Source: Cafeteria roenbergensis
Lineage: Eukaryota; Sar; Bigyra; Bicosoecida; Cafeteriaceae
NCBI GenBank assembly: GCA_008330645.1
Contig: VLTN01000097.1
Coordinates: 1 to 64,000 of the forward strand
Reading direction: 5' to 3'
Length of the DNA: 64,000 bases
In this document: positions 43,101 to 50,300 of the stretch, piece after piece
Layout of the letters: each line of letters begins with the position of its first letter
How positions within the stretch are numbered: the stretch's first letter is position 1
Translations under genes and position numbers: made by a program
The notes under the pieces: model-generated
What the model saw: the letters and a program-made list of their open reading frames with translations, nothing else
Told to the model about the DNA's origin: nothing
The model's database searches: none

Positions 43101-46100
43101 CACCCTCTGCGCGGGGATGCTGCGGAGGACACGCTCGCCCGCAGGGCTCGCCTGCACAAGGAGCTCTGCCGCATGGACGTCTGGAAGCGGCGGCAGCACG
43201 TAGTCCTTCTCCGGGCCGCAGACGCTGCCGCCCAGGCCGAGAGGGGAGCGGGACGTTGCAAGGACGGAAACCCCTGGTGCGCGTTCCAACAGGCGCGAGA
43301 GCAGCGCCCTCAGGCGGCGGGGGAGGTACATGAGGGGCTCGTCGACGTCGTCGAGCACAAGTAGGACCTGCCGCTGGTAGAGCGCGGCGACGATGCGGCG
43401 GCGGAGCACGCGGCTGAGGTCACGAGCGCCACGGGTGCGCTCTGCCTCGGCGTCGCTCCCGCTGGCAAGCGGGCCTGTGGCCAGGCCGGCGCCCAGCCCA
43501 TGGGGCAGGCCGGGCCGGCGCCGGGGCACGCTGGGCGTCGCCATGGAAACGGAGGACCCCATGCTCACCACGCTGCCCTCGAGGGGGGCCAAGAAGGCGG
43601 ACGAGCCGCCGCAGAGCGAGCGGATGTCCATGTCAGACTGCCTCGCTGCGGCGGCAGCAGCTGCAGCGGAGGAAGCGCCCGCGCCGAAAAGAGCGCGCTC
43701 TGCGCCCGGAGCAGCCATCGCTGCCGCAGCGCCCGGGGAGCTGGGGCGGACTCCTCGCGTTGGCCATCCTGGGGCCGCGGCCGCCAGCTCCGGCGAACAG
43801 GCTGAGAAGCCGAAGCCGCTGCCTTGGCCGCCGCCGCCGCCGCCACCTCCAGCCGGGTGGCCCCGAGCGGCTTGCCTTGCTGCCGCCTCGGTGCGATGAC
43901 GGGTGCGCGGGCTGGGCCGGGACGGAGCGGTGTCGGCGCGCTCGAGCCGCGGAGGGGTGGCTGTGAAGTGCGCCATGCCCGAGGGAGACGCAGAACGGTC
44001 TGGGGCTCCCGGGGAAGGCGGGGTGCGTGGCTGAGCGTCCCTGTCGTCGGCGCCGGCCGCCGCTTCCTCCTCCTCTTCCTCCTCCCCCTCCCCCTCACTC
44101 GCCAAGCCCCGCGCCGTGGCCGACTTCCCCGCCCGGCGATTCGATTGAATGTCGCGCCCCAGGCCTGGCGAGCCTCCGGTGTGCAGCGCAAACGTGTCTC
44201 CCGCCGAAGGGGACGGCGAGTGCGTTGCAGCAAACTCCAGCGCGGTGGTCGCGGGCGTGGCACCGCTGGCAGTGCCGGGCGAGGGCGCAGGCAGCACGAG
44301 GCAGCCTCTCAGCTCGCCGGGGCCCGATGCTGACAGGGACGGCGGGCGGCCACGGCTGAGCATGGAGCTGCTGATGCCCCTCTGCAAGCTGGGCACGCCG
44401 GCCCCCCCGTCGGCGTCGGAGGTGCCAGTGCCTGCGCCCGCGTGGTGTGGACCAGCGCCGGGGCCAGCGCCAGCGCCGGGGCCTGAGGAGTGACCCACAC
44501 CGCTGCCGCTGCCGCCGCTGCTACTGCTCTGCGCTGCGTGGACGGCAAGCGTTGCACTGCCAGCGCTGCCTGCGCTGGCCCCTGCCGTGCCCGCCATCGA
44601 GCCGCCCCGCCGGCGCCGGGGCCTGCGCAACACCTCCGACTCTCCGCCCCCTGCCGCAACGATGCCTGCCCACAGCGCCTCCTGCAGCCCCAGCCACGAG
44701 CGCACGCTCCGCAGCTTCACCATGATCACCCCGTCTCGGAAATTTCCGGGAACTGCATGCCTCGGGATGAGGAACTGCGACACTGCCAGCGCGACGGCCG
44801 ATTTGCCAACCCCGGGCGAGCCTCGCAAGCAGGTGACCCGGGCCTTGCGAACTGTTCCAACCACCGCAAAGATGTCGGAGACGCGCCCGACAAGGCCCCA
44901 CGGAGGGCGGGGCAGGCGCCGAAACTTGGCCAGCAGCGTCACGTCCAGGCTGCCTGCAACAGGGGCGAGCCGACGACTGCGGGCGAGGAACGAATGCGAG
45001 GGGTCTGCGCTGGCCCCCGCAAAGCCAAAGCCTGGGGCGCAGCCCGTCGTCTCGCTGCCGCTGCGATCGGTGCTGGGGGCGGCGTGGAAGGCCCCAGCTC
45101 TGGGCAAGTCGCCGACAATGGCGCCCCGCGCTCGGAGCACCTGGTTGGTGCGCAGGAACCCCTCCTCACCGCCAGGCGGCCCCGACAGCGAAGGGACGCC
45201 CGACAGCGGCGCCGGCGGCGATCCAAAGCCGCCGCCGCTGCTGCTCGGCGCGAACCACGAGTCCCGAGTGCGCAGCTTGCCTGGCACCGCGCCCCCAGCC
45301 GTGTCAGGGGAGTCAGGGACAGAGGGCGCCTCCGGCGACAGGAAGAACACGGGGCTGTGCGCCCCGGCAGGGGCCTGCTCCATCAGGTGCGAGTCAAGCG
45401 CCGTCGCAACGACCACGCTCCCAGACGGTGCCCCCCTGTGTGCGCCGGTGCCGCTGCTGCTGCCGCTGGCGCCGGCCGGCCACATCATGATGTAGTCCTC
45501 CGCAGCGGGGGCGGGGTCCGCCCCTGGCCGAACCGACGCGCCCAGCTGCTGCTGCCCCGAGGCCGCAGCTGCGTGCACGAGCGCGTGCTTCTCCGCGTCG
45601 GCCCGCGCCCGGGCACTCGCACGGGTGAAGGATGCCGCCGCGGTTTCGCCCGCGGTGAGGGCCTCGTAAAGGGTGCGAACGAACCTGATGGCAACGCGAT
45701 CGGCAATGCGCGCGCTCTGCCGAACAGCGATGACCAGCGGGGCCACGCCGGCCGCCACCAGGGCGCGGCCCACCGCCTCGGAGCTGCATGACGCCACCAC
45801 CGCCAGGTCGCAGGAGAAGGATCGGGTCCCGGCAGCGGGCCTGCCTGTTGAGTCGGAGCCGCTGCCGGCAGCGCCACCCCTGCACGTCCGGGGCAACGGG
45901 AGCATTGCCGCCAGCGTGTCCGCGAAGACGGTGTGGCCCTCGCCCGTGGGGCCCTCGAGGAGCAAGAAGCCGCGGCGGGCCCCACCGCGGGAGTGGGCGA
46001 CCTCCCCGCCGTGGCCCGTGATGTGCAGCACCCGGGCCCCGAAGCCGCGGCGGAGTCCCCCGGCCCTCCCTGCGGCCATGCTGTGCGGGCGAGACGACGA

Positions 46101-46646
46101 GTCTGAAGGGCCGCGGGACGCGTGCCGCGGGGCGGGCAGCAGCGCGGCCACCATGCCGTCGAGCGTGCCCGGCAGAGCCTTGAGCACGATGGGGCGGCCG
46201 ACGCTGTCGGCGGCAGCCACGATGGCAGCGCGCTCCTCTGCCTGCTCCAGCCTGTCCACAGGCAGCAGCTGGACGGAGGAGGTGCCTGGGATGGGCTTGC
46301 GCACAACCAGCGGGGCGGCCTCCACAAAGAGCACGTCGACCTCTCGCGGCTGTGGCGGCTCCGGAAGCGCCGCCGAGGCATGCGGCCGCTCCGGCGGGGG
46401 CGACGCCCCCACGGTGTGGGGCTCTGCGGGCTCAGTGGTGTCCCCTGTCCCAGGGGACTTCTCGTCGTTCGACGCCAGCCGCCTCGGCGGTGGCGGCGGC
46501 TGCAATGGGATGGGCTTTTCTTCGCCTGGGGCAGGGGCTGGGGCAGCCTTGGACGCCCTCATAAGCGCCTGCAACTCCTTGATCCGCGACACATCTGCAG
46601 GGTTGGCCGGGTCAAGGGTGAGGAACTCGGCCAGCAAGGAGTCCAT
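37188..46646 (-). CDS. Giant CHAT - NB-ARC - TPR protein (NLR-like STAND ATPase with caspase-like protease), 3,152 aa
   Basis: One uninterrupted frame of 9.46 kb from ATG 46646 (MDSLLAEFLTLDPANPADV). CHAT domain, residues ~105-365: catalytic His212 in VLHITGHGGEVA and Cys287 in LAVVASCSSEAVGRAL, followed by VIAVRQSARIADRVAIRF, typical of the separase/caspase-like CHAT family. NB-ARC: Walker A at 609-616 (LRGSPGVGKSAVALAV), Walker B/kinase-2 near 1095 (RQVLLVLDDVDEP), RNBS-B-like VSVLATSRSPLG, and the GLPL-type LCGHPQAVCLAARMV near 1227. A ~400-residue Gly/Ser/Pro-rich insert (~675-1075) lies between Walker A and B. A winged-helix-like stretch follows (~1440-1480, LALLTLISMFPAGLSHTDLD). After a long disordered middle, helical TPR-like repeats lie at ~2510-2790, e.g. 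ALACSRKAAGLALAATGQVA, ARQQLMGARMLFNAAHSGSR and ARRCLAEALDTYRVG. By analogy with NLR/STAND proteins the TPR part would sense, NB-ARC oligomerise and CHAT cleave a target. The function is inferred only from domain order. Confidence 0.85.
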   Translation of the reverse strand: MDSLLAEFLTLDPANPADVSRIKELQALMRASKAAPAPAPGEEKPIPLQPPPPPRRLASNDEKSPGTGDTTEPAEPHTVGASPPPERPHASAALPEPPQPREVDVLFVEAAPLVVRKPIPGTSSVQLLPVDRLEQAEERAAIVAAADSVGRPIVLKALPGTLDGMVAALLPAPRHASRGPSDSSSRPHSMAAGRAGGLRRGFGARVLHITGHGGEVAHSRGGARRGFLLLEGPTGEGHTVFADTLAAMLPLPRTCRGGAAGSGSDSTGRPAAGTRSFSCDLAVVASCSSEAVGRALVAAGVAPLVIAVRQSARIADRVAIRFVRTLYEALTAGETAAASFTRASARARADAEKHALVHAAAASGQQQLGASVRPGADPAPAAEDYIMMWPAGASGSSSGTGAHRGAPSGSVVVATALDSHLMEQAPAGAHSPVFFLSPEAPSVPDSPDTAGGAVPGKLRTRDSWFAPSSSGGGFGSPPAPLSGVPSLSGPPGGEEGFLRTNQVLRARGAIVGDLPRAGAFHAAPSTDRSGSETTGCAPGFGFAGASADPSHSFLARSRRLAPVAGSLDVTLLAKFRRLPRPPWGLVGRVSDIFAVVGTVRKARVTCLRGSPGVGKSAVALAVSQFLIPRHAVPGNFRDGVIMVKLRSVRSWLGLQEALWAGIVAAGGGESEVLRRPRRRRGGSMAGTAGASAGSAGSATLAVHAAQSSSSGGSGSGVGHSSGPGAGAGPGAGPHHAGAGTGTSDADGGAGVPSLQRGISSSMLSRGRPPSLSASGPGELRGCLVLPAPSPGTASGATPATTALEFAATHSPSPSAGDTFALHTGGSPGLGRDIQSNRRAGKSATARGLASEGEGEEEEEEEAAAGADDRDAQPRTPPSPGAPDRSASPSGMAHFTATPPRLERADTAPSRPSPRTRHRTEAAARQAARGHPAGGGGGGGGQGSGFGFSACSPELAAAAPGWPTRGVRPSSPGAAAAMAAPGAERALFGAGASSAAAAAAAARQSDMDIRSLCGGSSAFLAPLEGSVVSMGSSVSMATPSVPRRRPGLPHGLGAGLATGPLASGSDAEAERTRGARDLSRVLRRRIVAALYQRQVLLVLDDVDEPLMYLPRRLRALLSRLLERAPGVSVLATSRSPLGLGGSVCGPEKDYVLPPLPDVHAAELLVQASPAGERVLRSIPAQRVHKARLALQAAAAKGAPSPAVTAFQTPASAARAARLAALALHPVLRQLCGHPQAVCLAARMVGSGQQSLDELQALTAPARHSGSGRAGARSHLWPAASLDVWGAAGGGEGEGPGESSAHAAAPRDGGSSAGRLGHAAAAAGSTHASSGAGGEHQPGAVRSDGHRACPSDSDDEPPVPDATLVSLAMASGHAPALLTAGGDDPTRASLPVLLSHPPPGGRGAEAALGTGAGGGGAAASGSAGDTGAADRRVAEMAPAGRAALLSMELLVASVAATDGRALALLTLISMFPAGLSHTDLDIIWGAHGPVFASAPADAVQEMADRNADALRAAGIPVGGRGTAGHGITDKDELTATEGQRSDGDDDLEGGTDAGFSGADSNATAWEDGASACDAADRMSLNSYCRPGAAFASGLSPPPLPHHRHRSVRARRPTPSMGGSHTGQPGGSSAMHGSVVASLDGGTAISSLMDTSWGRFPANASAVAGSAASLDATSVAISARWAVTREGVFASVLGRTAARKDWSGRLRALVDASAVRRRTVSGRSPLAAALDCWALWVVGSEAVEESLTRLKLVSGSGAGTGAAGCGAAGAGGVPGFGLGLAAGCTSLGGGTAPAAATGRSWQEGAVDHVGGAHAEQEAAARLAAAEAEAAAARARRTAQRRVRERLGAEARRNAPHGTRGPAGGAGPQDIALGQFDEGSIQTRGTGGGDRGAGGAHEASGSARGGIARLLSRKQGLSSVRLVVDTFPLFGNALEAILREVETAHEAGFADLGALSLGREASAGSCTDDAETQATAHTEECSTLAPRSPLACPGGGKPLVELAIDGHQERWAVEQSANGAAGGSSPSRRSLGDSPPIDEASESEAGSLEPRSSGSDGAAQPAELQAAEGSETGPPSPCGSRVAAVPVDSPARGSPPAAVPAALTLSRSAGQRQDAQRTPVAGHAVSSALSSSTLRASDSLRLRASNSMPATASPPSAPASHGSPTGSRSSAGRSPARATGAAGKWMRQGQAPQPPPSPGRLSASGGRRHTVSDASAAGSLLPRPRRLSKQPGVLGGASQAGTDSPSLSKASGGATSLASRAQGSLLAAPLSARSADARRSTRLRSSKQASGNAGPGGSPVRVAGAGTLPGFGGGADRGGRQSRNRATAHAAAQKTSSVASARNSRVSARQRSGPTRSGAGAGNTAPGSREPSTSVVPAGSSSSSRRGRTPSPSSVSSSVLHRHVAPPQLPYNTTPPSLPLMWLLASRADVASLSDGLPYLEAGTLDAFAGATGLPPAPGRSTAEAAGSALPSGPAYGHGHGHLPPTAAYVSLRLDRQTSARQLARCLAAAQLNPACIPSAYPRTRALRLELLLRACVHFHASAEFVQACLAVDTAASRRHAATLTRATVHHVLCVLDMAAALTELCVTAEDQRAALLRRTGNGAKGGAPADSEAAADGPAPLGSSSGARAERHLPMLDERFIACCREGLHHAALAGATLSSAMLELGMDPGQALDVATASLRLFGVRVDWHPEAALELRRGRHRSVWRVADVLRLNLALACSRKAAGLALAATGQVARARQQLMGARMLFNAAHSGSRHAAAAASVLVAMGLHSSDQGDVRMARRCLAEALDTYRVGFSPGPLSRGGSRAGDARSSIDPAVGAAQASTATAAGTAAAAGTGADAGGGASGSRASEPGAQAVMPGAASAVAYQLALVTGSVAGKSAEAARLLAESRRLHGELRQLQSRLVRALGVSTVAATMATAAAAPVPQDGTQDTAHSAIGAAGQPSAQGLSAAVSTNRTGSEGPSLAPFPPGASEAGAGVFGSRRDPSHSTAGRVCTAARRLAMWIPPCMAPAGNIALAGPTVRHSSSSVAPADRSGSARTRRLSTRAVGLVPDAAAYARVPSQASNFSAGSHQSPAGTPSVKRGAPSRERGVSGFQPRNKAVVSSADAAVAQAGPRGVGGRQRHEALERTRRQTTQQRRLQYAAQVKALNKA

Positions 46647-47348
46647 GGTAGCGGCTGCTCGCGCTGCGTCGCTGGCGGGCGAGTCCTCGGTCCCTCGCCG
46701 CGAAGGCCTCGCCGCAGTCCTGGGAGAACGAGACGAATGCCACCGCCCTTCGGCGGGGAAGTAGGCCGCCTCCTGTGACGGGGCGGCCGTGCTGGGCAAG
46801 TTTCGAAATCTCTGGCGTGGTTGGGGCAACCGGCTGCAGAGCCAAAACTCGAGCTCGGTGTGCACGCAGCGGCGCGAGCACACAAGCGCAGTTCGCGTGG
46901 GGCGACTGGGGTCCGCACTTGTTCAACGTTGAAACGCTGCAGAAGCGAGTGGCGCAGTGGCGGCGGCAAGCTCGGCTGGACCACGGTTGCTCCCGGCTGC
47001 CAACGGCGACAGACATGGCCGCAGACATGCCGCGTGGCACAGTCATCGGCGCCATGATCGACCGGTTTCGGTGAGGTTTTGATGGGCCATCGTCGCTTTC
47101 GTTGCCGAGCGCGGCGGGGCTGCCGTGAGCTGGGCAGCGACAGAGGGCGTGTTCAAAACTTGTGGCCCGAGCCTCTTGCGCGCGAACCGCCTTGTGCATG
47201 CCCTTCCCGCACACGCAGCAATGCCCCTGCCCGGAGCCCAAGCCAAAGGCGAGCCTTGCGTTCAGGCGAAGGGCGCGGGGGGGCGTCCAAGTCGTTCTGG
47301 TGGGCCGCGCGCGGTGCTGAGGCCCGGCTGCGCGTGGACGGCACAGCC
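46647..47348. promoter_or_regulatory. Divergent 5' region between the CHAT/NB-ARC gene and the RS/acidic gene
   Basis: 702 bp. Both flanking frames stay open into it (minus to 46883, plus from 47079), so either start could lie further out. GC is a little lower around 46900-47100. No core promoter motif is recognised. Confidence 0.4.
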
Positions 47349-50300
47349 ATGCACCGGCCAGCCACCCAAGCTGTGCCGCGCACCCAGAACAAGCCCCCTC
47401 CGAGCGAGAACCCAGAGCCTAAGCGGTCAGCCCGCCGCGGAGTCCGGGGCCTCGTGGCGGCCCCACGTGATGGGGGCGGCAGCCGAGCGGCGGCCGAGGC
47501 GCGTCACGGCAGCGTCCGGCAACAGGCGGGCCCGATTGCCCGCTCAAGCAGCCCCGGCCACTCGAGCGTCCGGGATTCGGGCCCGCACGGTGCTCAGAGG
47601 GACCGCTCCGGCCGTGCCGTCGGCGTCCTGGCTCGCGTGTTGGCGGAGACCACTGCACATGGTGGCGGCGCCAGCGATGGTGGCGGCGCCAGCGATGGTG
47701 GCGGCGCCAGCGACGGTGGGGGAGCCTTCCGCCGTCCCACGGCTGGACCAGACGCTGAAGGCAGCGCTGCTCACCGCCCAGGTCGGCATCGGCCGCGGTC
47801 AGAGGCGGTCGGCAGGGTCGCGACTTCGCCGCTGCCAGCCGCAGCCTCGTCGCGAGGCGCCCAGTCCAGCCACACCACCCCGGACAACGGCTGGCGCACC
47901 GGCGCCGACCTTGACGGCAGGCACGCCAGCCAGCAGCAGGAAGAGGAAGAGGAAGAGGCCGATCCTGTCGCGTCGGCGGCGGAGTGGGGGGTGCAGGAGG
48001 CGGAGGAGGACGGGTGGCGGCGGGCCCGGAAGCAAGCCGGCGCCTGGCAGCCCGGTCCGACGGAGCGGCCTCATCATGACACGTGGGCAGAGCTAGGCCC
48101 GCCGGGGGACCTCAGCGGGGACATGGACTCCACTGCGGACACGGCGGCGCTGCTAGCTGCGCTGGAAGGCGCTGCGGCCGCGGCGGAGATGCGGCAAGAG
48201 CGCGGGGAGCAGGGCAGGCGGCCGAGCCGCGCGCGAGCGGGCCGGTCTGACAGGGCATCCAAGGGCGTGGCGTGGGGCAACGGCGAGCCAGCCTATGACA
48301 GCCACGACGAGGACGCCGGTGGCGGCGCAGCGAGCATCGTGGCCGGACCGGTGTCCCTCGTGTATGACGACGTCCTCGGCTGTTACGTGCCCGCAGAGGA
48401 GGGACCCCGGCAATGGCCAGCCCACGGAAGCCGTAGCCGGAGGGCGCCTGCCGGGCACGATGACATCGCTGGTGGCGGTGCCGGCTGGGCGCGTGCCTCG
48501 GCGACAGAAGGCAGCCCCAGCGGCAGCACTGCCGGCAGAAGGGGGCGCAGATCAGCCGCGGCGGGCCAGGGCCCGGACAGCGCAGCCCAGCTGCCTGCTC
48601 AGACCGACGGGGAGGGCGCGGAGTTCGGCGGAATGCCATCCTCACCTGCTCCGCAGTTGCGATCCAGCGAAGCGTCACGGGCGCTCGGCTCGCCGCCTGG
48701 ACGTGCCCCCTCTCAGCACGGACCTTCGTCGCCGGCGCCACGGCCGGCACCTGCAGCAGCGTTTGAGGGGAGTGCCGCGGAGCGTGAGGCGCCCCGGCCT
48801 CGCTCCTCCAGCCAAAGCCTGAGCCCCGCCGCAGACACGCGGCTGCTGCCAGCAGACGTCACCCCGCCTTCGCCAACGCCATCGGCCGCCTCCCCGGCGC
48901 GGCCGCATCACCAACGCCACCAGGGGCAACGGACGGAGCAAGCCGACCCCGTTCCCGTGTCTCCGACCGACCGGCTGGCGCGCTGGCGAGAGGCCCAGCG
49001 TCCGGCCCACGCTGCGACTCAGCAGGCAGAGCTCTCCCTGGCCCAGGTTACCTCGGTTCAGCCCGTGGCGCCGCCCTCTCCGCCCCGCCTGGGCACGGGG
49101 GAGGGACCGCCCTCGCGGTCGGGGGCGCCAGGGGAGGGGGTGGTGGGGGGGTCACCATCTCGGGACGGGCCGACGCCAGCGGAGCGCGACACCCACCCAA
49201 GTGGCGGGGGCTTCGCGGCAGATCGCCAAGAGGGCCCGGTGAAGCATTGGTCGGCTGCGGACCGCGGCACGTTGGCAAGGCCCGCTGCGCCAAGATCCGG
49301 CGGCCGGCCGCGCGAGCAGGCGAGCCCTGCCGGCGGCGAGCGCGTGGCGCCTCTGTCTGCCAGGCGGGCCATCGCGAAGCGGGCTGCTCGCCATGCGCTG
49401 GCTGTCGATGCGACGGACTATCTTTGGGCCGGTCCACTGACCGCAAGCCGCAGGGACGACGGCCAAATCCGTCCCCGCCATGCCGGCCAGGGTCCTCACG
49501 GCCCCTCTCTGACGCCCGGCGCCGCCTCCCTCTACGCGCTGGCGGCAGACATCGCGATGGAGGATCCGCAGGCGACTTTGGCTCGACTGAGGCGCCGTCT
49601 CGGACTCACCGAACCCCGAGGCCAGCACAGGCTCTCGCCAAACAGGGCACCGCGCCGGGTGCCAGCGGCCAGTGGCGAGGGGAGGCGGCCCAGGCTCAGC
49701 CGACACGACGCCGAGCACCGATTGCAGGGCGGCAGTGACAGCTGCCCCAGCGAGGGCAGCGAGCCAAGCGATGACCACGGCAGTCGTCGCCGGACCACCA
49801 GGCGCCACCGTCGCGCCAGAAACGGAGGGGCATGGGCTCGTGGGGCGCGCGGCGCGTCGCCGGGGCGCCGAGACGGGCCAGAGTATGCTCGCTCTGACGG
49901 GCGCTCGGGCGACGAGTCGTCGCCCCGGAGCGACTCCGGTGGCAGCCGGCGGCATTCGGCGATTTCCCGCGGGGGCCCTGGCGAGGCCGCTGCAACTCGG
50001 GCTGAACGCAGCCGCAGCCGCAGCCGCAGCCGCAGCCGCAGCCGCAGCCGCAACAAGCAGGGCGGCACTATCGCAGCGGAGAGGAGCGACGCACTGGAGC
50101 AGTGGCGGTCGGGCAGGCGCCCAGCGCACAGCGATATCTCGTCCCCCACGCAGAGGCGCCAGCCGGCTGAAGGTGTCGACGACCAGGGAAGCCCCCTGCC
50201 AGCGGGAGGATCGGTCTCGTCGCCAAGGCGCGATGCCACTGCTGCAAAGGCCGCCCCCGTCTGCAGCAGCAGCAGCAGCAGCAGTGGCAGCAGCAGCAGG

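Noticed and set aside
37188-46646. Recent bacterial origin of the CHAT/NB-ARC gene
   Set aside because: Lack of introns alone is weak evidence; GC level and codon third positions match the neighbours and the disordered inserts are of the host type.
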